Shown here in pieces: positions 10,400-23,107 of a stretch of 64,000 bases of DNA. Each line of letters starts with the position of its first letter. The stretch's first letter is position 1. A program made the position numbers and the translations under genes. The notes beneath the pieces are model-generated. The model was given only the letters and a program-made list of their open reading frames with translations, did no database searches and was not told the DNA's origin. This DNA comes from Punctularia strigosozonata HHB-11173 SS5 (Eukaryota; Basidiomycota; Agaricomycetes; Corticiales; Punctulariaceae). The stretch lies in NCBI RefSeq assembly GCF_000264995.1, contig NW_006767433.1, forward strand, positions 1,520,876 through 1,584,875, written 5' to 3'.

Positions 10400-13300
10400 A
10401 TGGCCGATAACGAACACGCAAATGATGGGCTCAATGAACCGCTGCTGAAGGCGGAGTACGCAGAAGGGGCAGGCACGGGCGGGGCTGGAGCAACCTCTGA
10501 TGAAACGAGTGCGGAAGAGCGGGTTGAGAGTGCTGAAGAGAGGACGAAGAATGATGATGCAAGCTCGACGCATGGAGCGGCGGGTTCGGACGCAGGGAGT
10601 ACCGCGAGCGGAACGCCTTCAGCGCATGGCGCTGGGACCGCGGCACGAGTCGCCTTGCAACACAAGAAGTTTAGCGCATCGAATATCAACCAGCAGTGGC
10701 GGCAGAAGGCCTCGGGGCCGTCAACAGCGACGCACAGCGCGCCTCATCCTGTTGCAGTGAAGGCGGCTGCAGGGCCAGTTGGTGCGCTGTCCGCCTGTTT
10801 TTCACTCCATTCCTCTCATCGAGAGTCCTCGTAGCGAAACCAACGCCGATCGCGCCAACGCAATCACGGCTTGTTACAGCAAAGCTCACTGCTCTACCCC
10901 CGTCCGCTTCACCAGCGGGCTGGTCACGCCCGTCGTCCGCTGCCAGTCCGGCCGCCTTTTCGCCAGCACCCGGCGCTGCTAGCGCGAATGGCAACGCGCC
11001 TGGAGCCCCCGCGCCTACGGGTGTTGGCACTCTTTCGCATCCGCACGGCGGGAAGACCACTGATCTTCAAACACGCCTTGCTCCGACGGCCGGTGGCCCT
11101 GCACCTGTTGGTGCTAACAAACCGGCTTGGCGTAATGTACAGCCTGCTCGGGATCCTACAGCCTCAGATAACGATTTCCCAACCGCTGCCGAAGTAGCCC
11201 AGGGTGAGTCATGATTATTCGGTGCTTTCCGCATATATGGCGAAGATAAGCTGAAACTGTCATTTTATCAGGGCGTGTTCTGCGCGACCAAGATCGCAAG
11301 GAGGTAGAGCAAGCTCACGCAGCGCAACAACATGTTTTGCAAGAGCAAGCTGACGCATTTCGCGGTGTCCATCTCAATCCGAACGCACACCACTGGGACG
11401 AGGTGGGTTATTGCAAGCTATATTCAAGTTTGGATCCTGACTATCGACCGGAAATACAGATGGAAGAAGACGGGGACAACTTCCTGGACGACGTCATCGA
11501 CTTCGGCGACGGACGACAGTACAAGGTCGCCGAGTCTCCTGTGACAGCGGTGCAACCGGGACATTTGACTGAGAGAACCTTTCGCGACGGCGAGGGCCCG
11601 AAGCATCCAGAAGGCCCTGTCAGCAAAGAAGAGAGATTTCAAGAGGATTTCGATCGAAGCTGGCCTCGGAGTAGAGAACATGCGCGTCATCAGTTCGCCC
11701 CGAGAGATGCCCCGCCACATGCATCACTTCCTCCTGCGCAGGCGGGGTCCCGAGCTCTGTTCAACGAGCGATTGAACAAACTTGAGCCGTACGCCTCAAA
11801 CCACGTACCCTCAAGGCCGGCGGCGCCCTCCGCGGGCCACCGGGACGTAGTGCCTTCTCCGACGGAATCAAGACATAGTCGCGACGAGCCACCTCATGCG
11901 CAACGGAGCGGCATGCAACTGCTGCAGAAGTCTGATCCTAACGTCCTGCTTGAACGCAGGGGCCAGCTTTCCAGCGGTCCTTCGTCCCGGGCATGGGGGC
12001 AACCACCGGACAGAGATTTGAGTCGGCGCGATGGTCTTCCTGCACTGTCCCCCACATCACCTCGACTGCCTCTGCAGAGCCCAAGAGACCAGCGTTCGCC
12101 GTTCCAGACCGCGCACTCACTCTCAGACAGCAGGTTCCTGCAGAACGGTCGCGAGTCTCGACCTCAAGCTTTAGAACCGGAGCAACATGGAGCTGGACGT
12201 CAGCTGCCTCCTCACTTGGCAATAGCTTCTGATACGGCTTCCGCCGCCCTTCAGCAACCCGAGCCCTCGATTAAGTCGCCAGCTGCATCCGAGGCTTCTG
12301 CTGCGCCAGCGCCTCCCGCACAGCTAGCACCTCCTGCACAGTCGGCACCTTCCGCGGAACCAGCACCCACTCCGGTTCCCGAGACAGCCCAGGAGGCTCC
12401 GGCCCCACAAGCCGTCACCGTGATTGACTACGAGGCCGTTAGTAAAGCTGCGATGCATACCGCGGCGGAGCGAGCAAGGCTTCGGCGACAGCAAGAGGAA
12501 GAAGAACGGGCTCGTGCGCAAGAGCGAGCACGGAAGAAGGCAGCTGAACTAGAGGAAAAGCTGAAAGCTGAACAAGCTGCTAAGCAAGCAGCCAGCCAAT
12601 CGCAGCTCGCAGCCTCAGAACGAGAATCGATGGTGCGTGGGGCGGCGGCCAATTGCGTTAGTTTGGTTGTGCTGAAAATTGGTGGGATAGGATGCGACTG
12701 TTGTCAGTATCATAGAGGAGGCTGCCAAGTCCGCGCAGGTTCCGAACGAGCAGGAACCTCGAGAGCGCTCTTCCTCTTTCACCCGATCCACAGCCGCTCC
12801 GCCCACTCGCTTGACTCGCCCCCCCTCCCTACGAGGTGATCCTCGGACGGGCATGAGTCAACCTCGACCGCCAGCACGAAGGCTCCCTTCTCAGGTTTCG
12901 ACTGCAAGCGAAGTATCTTCGCCTGCTATGGCGGTGGAGTCGTGGCGTTCGAACGCCCATCCACTTCCTTCCGCCCCTGCTACCAAGTTTCCCACGCGCG
13001 CAACTGCATCGGAAAGCGTACCGCTACCACCTCCACCACTGATGGATGGGCTTGACTCCCTCTCAATGAAGCCTGGAGAGGACATCGAGGAGGTCGACTT
13101 TACAGAGCTAGGCAAGTTTATGGATGCCGATCAACAGGGAGATGCCCCGCACGAACACCGAGCGCAGAGGCCCATAGCAAGTGACTTCTTCGAAGATTCG
13201 CCTACCACAGCTTCGAATGATTCCGCGACATGGAGGCGACATGCCCCTGTTAGGGAAACCAATGATCACTCTGCGATCATCCCTCCACAAGGTGCACTCC

Positions 13301-15711
13301 CTGCTACCATTCATGCGACGAGCCAAGCGAAAAACTTGGAAGTCAATGCGGAGGCATCTCGCAGGCCTGCTCCTCTCCTGCCATCCTCAGTTCCTGCGAA
13401 ACCGCCTGCGAACGGGAACCACCTTCACGCACACTCGCATTCGCAGACTACCGTACCCGATGGCTTCTCCGTGCAGAGATCACCACGATCGGCCACTTTC
13501 CGAGATGCATCTATGACGGCGTTGGATGACGCCATGTCTCGAATCAAAGGGGCCATCGATGGCATGCACCAAGAGACAAAGCCGGGATCCGACGATACTC
13601 CAGAGCATGCATCGCTCCAGGAAGACGCCATAGGTCGTCCGCCAGTCCCTCAAAGTAGAGAGAAAACTAAATGGGTCCCCCCTGCACTCCGCTCCAACCC
13701 ACCAGTCTTCAAATCCCGTCATCATTTCGAGGAACCATCCACTCCGCGAGAGGAGTTTAATGTCACCCAACTCCCACCTCCACCTTCTCCCAAGCCGGCG
13801 TGGAACACCTTCACAGTCCGTCTTGCAAAGCGCGGCGTCCTTCCTGAGCCTGTATCCAAGAAGCAGATTAACTTGACTAAGAATGCTGGTACTCAGGTTC
13901 GATGGGACATACTGTCATTTGTACCGCCTGTGGAGGGCATGACGAGACGAGATCTATCGGTCAACGACGTGCTATTCAAACCCCAGTTCTTCAAGGGCAA
14001 GATCAGCTACAAAGTCCGGTTACCGAGACCTTCCCCTCGAATTGCGAACCTTGCTAGGACTTCAGGACAGGGTGTAGGCCCTCGTGTCAATTTACCTGCA
14101 AGCAACGTTGGACTGAAGCCTGGCAGCAACGGGGCTTTCGGCAAGCCAAAATCCCCTGCCGACGGCGCGTCATGGCGAAAACCATTATCAAACACGCCAG
14201 TGGACGATTCTGGACCCTCTCAAGAGGTCCTCAACCCTGTCAGCCGCTCGCCGCCGCCAGAGCTTCAGAGGACAGGTGGTGCTACTGATTCTAGTGAACC
14301 GCCATCCGTTAGCACGGCTGAAACGTCGGGCTCGAGGCGAAACTCACAGCCGAAGATGCCGGAGGGTTCCTCAGTAGCCTTCTATCGGGACTCGCGAGTG
14401 GCGACTAAGGTGGCAAGTACTGTGAACTTCACTGTGTTGAGCGAACTGGAAGATGGTGCTGAATATCAGCAACCCGATCCCGCGCCGACCGCCACGCGTG
14501 TGGACATCGACCCGCCTGCAGCTTCTCGACTACCTTCGGCTCGGATACCCCTGGCTCCTCTTCCGTCTCGTACAGAGGGCGCCGGGAGCGCGAATACCGA
14601 GGGACCATCTGACACCGCCCCCCGGCAAATGGACCACAAAGGTCCCACCGATAATTCAGTGAGTGTTCGTACCAGATAGAAAATGCATAATCTCATGCTG
14701 CCATAGGCAGACTCGCGTGTCATAACCCCAGCTGCCCAGCCAACGTCCACTTGGACCAAATCGCCCATCGCGTTCCCTGTCAAGGAAATGCTTCCTCGCG
14801 GGGCAGAGGATGAGCGTTTAAAGGCAGTCTGGTCGCAGGCGTCAGATAAGGCGGGGTTCTCGGCTGCTAACTCTTTGGAGAAGATCGGTGATGATTTGAC
14901 TGGATTACCCTTCACCTTGCACGATGTCAAGTCAGAGCAGGGCACTCCCCCGCCGACATCCGCAACCAGCGGTCCATTGCGGATGTCCCTGTCAGACGTA
15001 ACCCGGGCTTTCCAGCAAGTACCACAGTCTTCGGGCAATCCGCCGGCGCAAAACAATGCAACTAGTTCCCCATCGGGTAATACGTCGAATCAGGCGCAAT
15101 ACCGTCCAATGACCAGCTATCCCTACGGTCCGCCAATGCCTACGGGTAACCTCCGACCGGTATACGCACCATATGGTTCACCTATGCTCAGTTCGGCGAG
15201 TCCCACCATGATGTACCCCCCTCCAGTGGCTTCTAGCCCCGCACCACGACCGATGAATGGCCAAACCCCGTATGCTCCACCGTTGTGGATGCCGGTTTCA
15301 TCCGCCACTGCGGTGCCGAACGGCGTAATGAGACCTATGCCATCCCCATACGCGCAACCCGTCATGGCATATCCGGCCCCCGGATCGCCAATGTACCCCC
15401 AACCGGGAATACACCCGCCTGGTACTCCGATTCATGCACATGGAGCCACAAGCAGGGGACGTGGCATGCCGATGGGCAGCCCAGTAGTCGGGCACGCACA
15501 CCCGCCTGGCAGTGTACCCATGTACGCGGGCAGCCCCGTTCTAATGCAACCGCCTATGGGCATGACCCCAAATCATTCCCAATCTTACCCCTCGCCAGTC
15601 TCGGTCGCACGGGCACCCGCTCGTCCGTATGACGCCCCTTCCGCCATTCCACAAGCTGGACATACGCCTTACGCTCCCGCCACGGCATCTTTCGCCCGAC
15701 CAGGGTGGTAA
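10400..15711 (+). CDS. Large intrinsically disordered protein, 1666 residues, function unknown
   Basis: Six exons join in phase: 10400-10781, 10835-11203, 11272-11402, 11460-12632, 12718-14658 and 14707-15711. The third intron (11403-11459) is stop-free and in frame; I place it because it brings NPNAHHWDE directly next to MEEDGDNFLDDVIDFGDGRQ. Almost all of the protein is Ser/Pro/Ala/Arg-rich and low in order. Islands that look conserved are NEPLLKAEYAE near the start, the NAHHWDE-NFLDDVIDFGDGRQY block near residue 295, a charged helix with RARLRRQQEEEERARAQERA near residue 655, and RWDILSFVPPVEGMTRRDL near residue 1075. The last 200 residues are Pro, Tyr, Met, Gly-rich repeats such as MYPPPVASSP and MYPQPGIHPPG, prion-like in composition. 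A role in RNA-granule or coat assembly is possible, but nothing identifies it. Confidence 0.75.
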
Positions 15712-15913
15712 AATAACCTTGTCACGACTCCGATCCATGACCAGCGTTTCGTCGTTTTTATTGGGCTCGTCCTCTATGCATTTGTCTTGTACACAGTCCC
15801 CTGCATCAGTTTGCTGTCACTCCGATATTCTAGGTATCATGCTGTCCAACCACGTAAATCCAGGATCAGCTGTCTAGAGGACCATGCGAGAAAGGTATCT
15901 ATTATGCATACGA

Positions 15914-17543
15914 CTACTGTGTTGCTAACTGGACGGCACGCTCCGCGGCATCGTCGAGGCCGTCAAAGGCGATGATCTTCAGGCCAGAGTCAGCTATCAT
16001 CCTGATGAAAGTATATCATGAGCAAGGCCAACGACAGATAAAACGCGTACTCACTTCTTCGCTTCGTCTTCCTTCGTGCCCTTCAGGCGAACAACGAGAG
16101 GGATCGTGAGGCCAAGTTCCTTGGTCGCCTTGATCACACCCTCCGCGATGTAATCGCAGCGCATGATGCCACCGAAAATGTTAATGAATATGCACTTGAC
16201 GTTAGGATCAGCTAGCAGGAGTTCGAACGCCTTCTTCACGGTCTCCGGTGTAGCACCTCCACCGACGTCAAGGAAGTTGGCGGGTTGACCGCCGTGGAGG
16301 GACAGGACGTCCATGGTGGCCATGGCCAGCCCAGCGCCGTTCACCAAGCACCCAACGTTACCGTCGAGCTTGATGAAGTTGAGGTTGGCCTTGGCTGCCT
16401 CAACCTCGGATGGCTCCTCCTGCGAGACATCCCGAAGCGCGAAGACGTCCTTCTGGCGGAAGTCCGCGTTGTCGTCGAAGCCGAACTTGGCATCCATGCT
16501 GCACGGATCAATCAATTTCAGGGCGACAAGGACAGCAGCAGACACGACGAACCATAGCACGGCTCCGTCAGTCGTCTCGGCCAGAGGATTAATCTCAATC
16601 TGAGTGGCATCCTTGTCCTTGAAGATTTTGTAAAGGTTGATAAAGATGTCGGCAGCCTCGTCCTTCGCGCTGCCCTGGAAGCCGAGCTTCTCGGCGACGC
16701 TGAGCGCTGTGGCCTTGTCCAAACCCTGCAAGGGGATCGAAGTAGTGATTATGGCCTCAGGGTCCTTGGCGGCAACCTCCTCGATATTCATGCCACCCTG
16801 GGCAGACGCCACGAGAACAGGGCCGTTCGAGGCACGGTCGTTGAGGACGGCAACGTAGTACTCGTGCTTCGGTTGACGCCGCTCGGCGAGCATGACCTGC
16901 ACAAGGGTCAGCAACGAGTATTCCTCAAGTGCACTTCGTACGCACCGCGTTACAGATGCGTCCGGCAGCGCCTGTTTGCTTGGTGATGAGCTTTGCACCA
17001 ATCATCTTGCTAGCATAGTCTTTGGCTTGCTCAGGGCTATCACACTTTCAATCTTGAGACTGCTGCGCCCAGAGTTGATCAACTTACGATGAAACCATGT
17101 GTACACCTCCCTGGAGCCCATTATCAAACTTGCCCTTGCCGCGACCGCCCGCCAGAACCTGAGCTTTGATAACAAGCTGGTCGGTACCTGCGTGCAAAGC
17201 GTAAGGTGACGAGTCTAATGCCAGCAATTTCAGTGAAGTATAACCGAAGTTTTTGGCAACGTCATAGGCCTCTTCCGGAGATTTCGCGGGCACGCTCTTG
17301 GGAGTAGGAATGTGGTACTGATATCGTGTAAACTGTGTGCACGCGTGCATGACATGGGAAAGGCGAGCCCACCGAGTTCAAGAGGCCCATCGACTGGTAT
17401 TCATGAATGGACAGGAACCGCTTCTGGCCTGCAGAGGCATTCTGGATCACCAGCGAACGGTCATATCAGGAGGGTTCGCATTGCAACGCGACATGTATAC
17501 TGACACGAGCCAAAGAACCCGCTTTCCTTAGAGTGGCAAGCAT
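15914..17543 (-). CDS. LSC2: Succinate-CoA ligase beta subunit, mitochondrial
   Basis: Beta subunit of succinyl-CoA synthetase in the citric acid cycle; it binds nucleotide through an ATP-grasp fold and makes ATP or GTP from succinyl-CoA. Exon 1 (17543-17505) gives [13 protein letters not shown], a presequence, followed by [20 protein letters not shown]. Family blocks are [61 protein letters not shown], then [56 protein letters not shown] and [16 protein letters not shown]. The last exon encodes [20 protein letters not shown] and ends at 15914. About seven introns; one begins inside the VLC codon run, so the uninterrupted frame shows a false insertion ([15 protein letters not shown]). Complete and apparently intact. 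Confidence 0.95.
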
Positions 17544-18072
17544 GGCGAGAGTATTCCGGTATACGTGCAACTGACCGCGGCGGTTATAACCTGAAAGACA
17601 GCAGGAGAACGCGGAGGACGGAGGACCGCGGCGAGGACCGGTCGGAAGTAGAGTGGCTATGGTGTCCCGGTGCCGCGCCGTCGAAAAACACTTGGACCAG
17701 AACGCCGACGACGGCTCATCTGGTTTGCTGCTCTTTGCCTGTCTCGACACCCCGTCGTCTCATTACGAGATGATGGCGGTTATGTTCTGGAAAACTAAAT
17801 TCGTCTCTCCTTGAGTTCGGACTGCTTATTTTTGCTTGGGCTGTCCGAAATTTGGCTGAGGTACAATGCTCGCGGTGATGCACGTGTATATACCGCTCCT
17901 GTATTTATCTCATCGTTCCCTCTGCAACCTCGATGTTGCCGCGTTGCGTCCTGGCAGAGAATATCAGAGCGACCGAGCATGTCCGAAGCCTGACACCTGC
18001 GTTCGTCCTTGCTCCACACTGAGCTGGGCATATCCCTCGCCGCATTCACGCTTCGATTCTTCGTCTCACACG
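17544..18072. promoter_or_regulatory. Divergent promoter region, LSC2 and DinB-like gene
   Basis: About 530 bp lie between the two start codons. The frame of the DinB-like gene stays open upstream to about 17866 but without family-like sequence, so I treat it as leader. No strong TATA box or palindrome stands out. Confidence 0.45.
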
Positions 18073-18877
18073 ATGACGGCGCTGGAGGAAACGGCTCAAC
18101 AGGACGAATCCGCGAAGCTTCAAGAGCTCCTGCTCGTATCCATCACAGTGCTCGAACAGGGCGTGGACCTCGTGGAGAACGTTCTTAAGCAGGATGAGCA
18201 CTTGACAACTCACTCTCAATACTTACCCGGATCGACGATAGGTGAGTATTGCGCTAAGTCAGCCCCTAGGAGAGAACCTGAATCGTGATAGGAAAACATT
18301 TGCGGCATGCATCCGATCATTTCAATTCTCTGACGGACAGTTGGGCCCAAGAACCCCCTCGCATCATGTCCTATGACACTCGAAAACGAGGCACAGCGAT
18401 GGAGTCGAACTTGCTGGCAGCGAGCGAAGCTCTGAAGCAGTGCATATCCCAACTGGAGGATGTCGTTCCAAAAGCCGCGATGGACGCGCCCATTACGCTG
18501 CAAGCCATCACTCCCTACCCCCAAACAGTACAGACTAGCTTCGGCCGCGAGGTGAGTGACGCGACCATACTATGTTACGTTCTCCAAACCAATTGGTATC
18601 TAGCTATGGTTTTGCGCGTTGCATGCTGTGCATCATTGGGGAATGGTACGTGACATCGGGCGTTACGAATATCGCATGACAGCTGAATCTGACTTGTTAC
18701 CAGGTCCGAGTGATAGCGGGGGAGCTTGTGCGTTGCATCATTTGAACAAGCCAAAGCCAGTATTACTCACGAAACTTGTAGGGTTTCAAACTCGAAGAAT
18801 CCTTTGGCTTCGCCCCTTCGACCCTAGTTCATCAAGGAGCTACGGATGCACCTTTAGGGCGCAAAGCCAAGATATGA
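18073..18877 (+). CDS. DinB/YfiT-like four-helix metal-binding protein
   Basis: Small protein of the DinB-like superfamily, a four-helix bundle that normally holds one divalent metal with three histidines; the substrate in fungi is unknown. The joined exons give MTALEETAQQDESAKLQELL, then STIGKHLRHASDHFNSLTDS, SYDTRKRGTAMESNLLAASE, ALKQCISQLEDVVP, DAPITLQAITPYPQTVQTSF, and the C-terminal LHAVHHWGMVRVIAGELG followed by LEESFGFAPSTLVHQGA. The histidines in KHLRHASDH and HAVHHW are the likely ligands. Exon 1 is 18073-18241, exon 2 starts at 18292, and three more short introns follow; the reading frames of single exons run on past their ends and should not be taken as protein. Start chosen at the first ATG in the frame with family sequence. 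Confidence 0.8.
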
Positions 18878-19139
18878 GAATTACCCGTTGTTGTCCTGTT
18901 AATGATACTGTAACGCTTAATTCGATATCTCTGTTTCTTGGGTATCGTCCCTCTGGACGCATTTTCCTGTCGTTTCGACAGAGTTCCAAGCTGACGTGAG
19001 ACTACGGGAAAGCAACAAGAACTTGGATATGCACAATGTAAGTATGAGACGCGAGGTCCGCGCACGTGAACGAACACCCGCGCTCTTGAGATTCGTAGTT
19101 GCTCAGGTTGACTCCCAACGCTTTCTGTCCTCCGTTACC

Positions 19140-21377
19140 ATGACGGAATCTGCACCAGCCCCCGCGTCCGAAAAATGGCTTTCCGTCGATAACGAGAAGA
19201 AGCGGGTGGTAGGTATTCTAGTTTTTTCTTGGTCCATGCACATTTCATGATATCATGCTGACCCGGCGCTTGCTGCCCAGTGTTATTTCTTCGATTCTGA
19301 TATTGGGGGCTTTCATTATGGCCCTGGACACCCGTAAGGGCTGCCTTTATGCCGATTGACATATATTCAATTAACATGGACAATAGGATGAAACCAACTC
19401 GAATACGCATGTGCCACTCACTGGTCATGAACTACGGCCTGTACAAGAAAATGGAGATCTTTGTACGTCTCCGGTTTTCTGTGAACATTGAAAGATCTCC
19501 GAATGTACTCTCTGCAGCGCGCCAAGCCAGCAACCAAGCGTGAAATGACCCAGTTTCACACTGACGAGTACATCGACTTCTTGGGCCGGATAACTCCTAG
19601 TAATATGAACGCATATATCAAGGAGCAGCATAAATGTAGGTACTCCGAGCGACATATTCTTTGAATCTGACGAAGATGATGTTTAGACAATGTGGGCGAC
19701 GACTGTCCCGTCTTCGACGGGATGTTCGACTACTGTTCGATATCTGCTGGTGGTTCAATGGGTTAGCATCCGATTCAAAACATAATCGTATCGATCCTTA
19801 CGATAAATGTGAAAGAGGGAGCAGCGCGACTGAGCCGCGATAAATGTGACATTGCTGTCAATTGGGCAGGCGGCCTCCATCACGCGAAGAAAAGCGAAGC
19901 TAGCGGTTTTTGCTACGTCAACGGTTGGTACTAACCTACGTGGCGCATCCTATAGACTCATTCTCTCCACCAGATATTGTGCTTGGCATCTTGGAACTAC
20001 TCAGGTATCGTCGATATTTTCTAGCATAGTACAGGGTGAACAGGAGCTGATGCATCCGCAGGTATCACAGCAGGGTACTTTACATTGACATCGATGTTCA
20101 TCATGGCGACGGAGTGGAAGAAGCATTCTATACCACTGACCGTGTGATGACCTGCTCATTCCACAAGTATGGGGAATTCTTCCCCGGAACCGGTGACATA
20201 CGGGTGAATCCACTCCTGCATGACACCGTCGCCTCGTCCGCTATTCTGACCGCGTTTGTGTCAGGATATAGGAATCGGCAAGGGAAAACATTATGCGCTG
20301 AACTTCCCGTTGCGAGATGGTATCACTGATGAAAGTTACAAGAGCGTATTCGAACCGGTGAATATGCCGGTCTGTGGGCCGTCGCGCTCTGCATTTACGC
20401 TACAAATACAGGTCATTCGACAGGTAATGGAGTCTTACGATCCTGCCGCGATCGTGTTGCAATGCGGTACGGATTCACTCTCAGGAGACAAACTCGGTTG
20501 CTTCAACCTCTCGATGAGAGGTGTGGACTCTCGTACTCGATGACGATGCTAATGTCTGACCACTTCTTCAGGGCACGCCAACTGCGTGAAATTTGTCAAG
20601 TCATTCAACAAACCACTGCTGCTTCTCGGCGGTGGCGGCTACACCATGCGCAACGTAAGCCGAGCATGGGCGTTCGAAACAGGGCTGGCAGCAGGCGTAG
20701 AGCTCGGCCCTAGTAAGAAGGATTCGCACAGATATTCGAATCAGCACTCATCATACCCGCAGATATACCGGTCAACGAGTACTACGACTACTTCGGACCT
20801 ACCTATGAACTTGACGTGAAACCCTCTAATATGGAAGACCTGAATACGCGAAGGTATCTTGACCGTGTGAAGGGCATGGTTTTCGAGAACTTGCGCGCAA
20901 TCGGTGGTCCACCGAGCGTCCAAATGCAAGGTAAGTGTGCATCTCCACATGATGGTACCTCTGCGCTCGACTAAAGGCATTTCGAGTATAGACATACCGA
21001 GAGTCCCTATAGACGACCACATGGACGATATACGGGCTGATGACGACTTGATTTCACCGGACGAGCGCCGGCCGCAGAGATTACTCGATTACCGACGACA
21101 ACCTGAAGGGGAACTTTCGGACTCAGATGACGAAGGAGAAGGAGGTAGAAGGGACCGTACTTCTCATCGCGAAGGCAATGGAGAAGTCCACGCCCAGCCT
21201 GCAGGGCGTCCACCTACTGGGATCATGAGGACTGGATCTACTGGCGGCGCCGGTCCGAGCGCTCATGGTCAGGGCGTCGTCCTGACGACGTTACCAGCCA
21301 CGTCAGAAGAGGTTGAGGAGACTAAACCTGAACCTATGGAGGTCGATGTGGAAGCTGCGATCGCCCCCGCGACGTGA
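19140..21377 (+). CDS. RPD3: Class I histone deacetylase RPD3/HDAC1
   Basis: Zinc-dependent lysine deacetylase, catalytic core of the Rpd3L and Rpd3S corepressors. Nearly every residue of the catalytic domain matches the family: [175 protein letters not shown]. Zinc-binding and charge-relay residues (HH pair, DVHHGDG, D in CGTDS) are intact. About ten short introns. After [20 protein letters not shown] the tail is acidic and Arg-rich and ends [13 protein letters not shown]. The Rpd3L partner RXT2 is encoded at 51-52 kb in the same window. Confidence 0.96.
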
Positions 21378-21652
21378 ACTCGCTGCGCGATAGCCACGAA
21401 CCATTTGATTGAGGGTTGATAGAGCCCGGTCGTGTCGAATCATATCGGTCGCTTGTATGTACCACTCAAATGCTGATATCCAAAATCTACAAAGATTTAG
21501 TCGAATTCACCGTCAGCGACTCGTGCAAGTTTGCAACCATGGAACCTACCTACTTAAGTACCTACCGTCGGCGAGATCACGTGTACGCGACTCATATCCA
21601 GAACGCGTACCTGTCGATTACTTCAGCTCTCCGCACTTGCTCGCACTTCGCC

Positions 21653-22838
21653 ATGACGGATATCGCGAGACCTGCAACTCCGCGGTCACAAGCGCATTCA
21701 AGATTAGACCTCACGCCAGAGCAGGTTAAACAGATTGAGTTGAACCGTTTACGAGGTCCGTCTTACAACCTGCACCCCTGAATGACCTCCTACTCATGCA
21801 TAGCAATAACCAATACAGCGAAAGCTAAGCAAAGACAGAGAGAACAGGAAGAGTCGTCTTCTTCGTCTACTCGGACAAATCTAAACCACAAGCGACCATT
21901 AGATGTCGTCCCAGCCAACTCAACATCACCGACTGCCCCCGGTGCATCAAAATCTAGACCGTTGAAGCGGGATTCGCGTTTGGGAAAGTACTTCGATTAT
22001 GATCTGTCAAAGATGGCGAACTCGAAGGCAAGTCACCCAGTTTCACCTTCATGACCCTGAGGCACTGCGCTGACAGCACACAGGGCGGGTTCTTAATAGA
22101 GGATGATAAAGAAGTGGACGAAGATATGCGGGCGAAGGAGAAACAACGAGAGCGGGAACGGGCCATGCAGAATCTAGACCCTCGTAAGCGCTTTACGGAT
22201 ATGTAGGGTATCTCGCCCAACTTACAGTGCGACGATAGCCATTTTCCTTGAGCGTTCCAAGAATCCGGCGTGTCAGGAATGCGGATCCATAGACATTGAC
22301 CAGACGTACCGCAAAGTCCTTCGATGTCTTGTGTGCAACAAATGCAAGAACGATAAACCCGAAAAGTATAGCTTACTTACCAAGACCGAATGCAAAGAGG
22401 ATTACCTTCTGACGGATGGTAAGTGCTTCTTCTCGATGCTCAGCCCGGCGATTGCTCATGCCGGGTCCTTTAGCGGAACTTCGTGATGAAGATGTGATGC
22501 CTCACATCTTGAAAGCAAATCCTCATAAATCGACTTATGCGAATATGATGCTCTTCCTAAGATGTCAAGTCGAGGACTTCGCTTGGAAGAAGTGGGGATC
22601 CCCAGAAGCCCTCGACGCAGAGTGGGAGCGGCGTACAGCAGAGAAAAAGAAAAAGAAGAACAAGAAGTTCGAGGAAAGTCTGAAGGATCTGCGACGGAGG
22701 ACGCGTGAAGGCGTATGGCAGAAGAGACGAGATGAAGAGCATAAGCATGTGTTCAGCGGGGTGGAAAGGAGGGAAGCCGGGCGAAGCGTGCAGGTTTGCC
22801 ATGAGTGCGGGTTCACGATTGATGTGGAAGAACTCTAG
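21653..22838 (+). CDS. RAD14: DNA repair protein XPA/RAD14
   Basis: Damage-verification factor of nucleotide excision repair; binds kinked DNA, RPA and TFIIH. The N-terminus carries [20 protein letters not shown], the family helix. The zinc module is CQEC, 17 residues, CNKC, exactly the XPA spacing. Before it is [20 protein letters not shown] and [10 protein letters not shown]; after it [59 protein letters not shown] and a lysine-rich helix. The C-terminus adds [16 protein letters not shown], a second CxxC. Exon 1 is 21653-21755, exon 2 starts at 21819. The intron after SK uses a GC donor (AAG|GCAAGT) at 22028, with acceptor before GGCGGGTTC, and no GT alternative keeps the frame. Likely complete. 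Confidence 0.93.
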
Positions 22839-23042
22839 TTTTTGGTTACCGACCATGCTCACCATCTACTTGCGTGTACGTCGTAAATGAAACGGAAACT
22901 GTGGATCGTCAGTGGAATGACGATATCACGCGCTACATTCCTTGGTTGTTCCCGGAGCGCCGGTATTGCCGGCTTGCAACTACGAACGGTTTCGGAGAAC
23001 CCTATAATTGCTTATAGGCACTGAGGTGGTTCACCTGCTTGG

Positions 23043-23050
23043 TATATAAA
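23043..23050 (+). promoter_or_regulatory. TATA box of the thioesterase gene
   Basis: TATATAAA lies 58 bp before the first ATG of the thioesterase. Most promoters in this window lack a TATA box, so this one may mark inducible expression, as expected for beta-oxidation genes (inference). Confidence 0.5.
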
Positions 23051-23107
23051 GGATCTACGCGTGCCGGATAGCTCTTGGCTAGCGAGACACTCCATCCAGG
23101 AATCCAG

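Noticed and set aside
16285-16603. Overlapping plus-strand frames of about 90 codons
   Set aside because: They are antisense shadows of the LSC2 coding exon.
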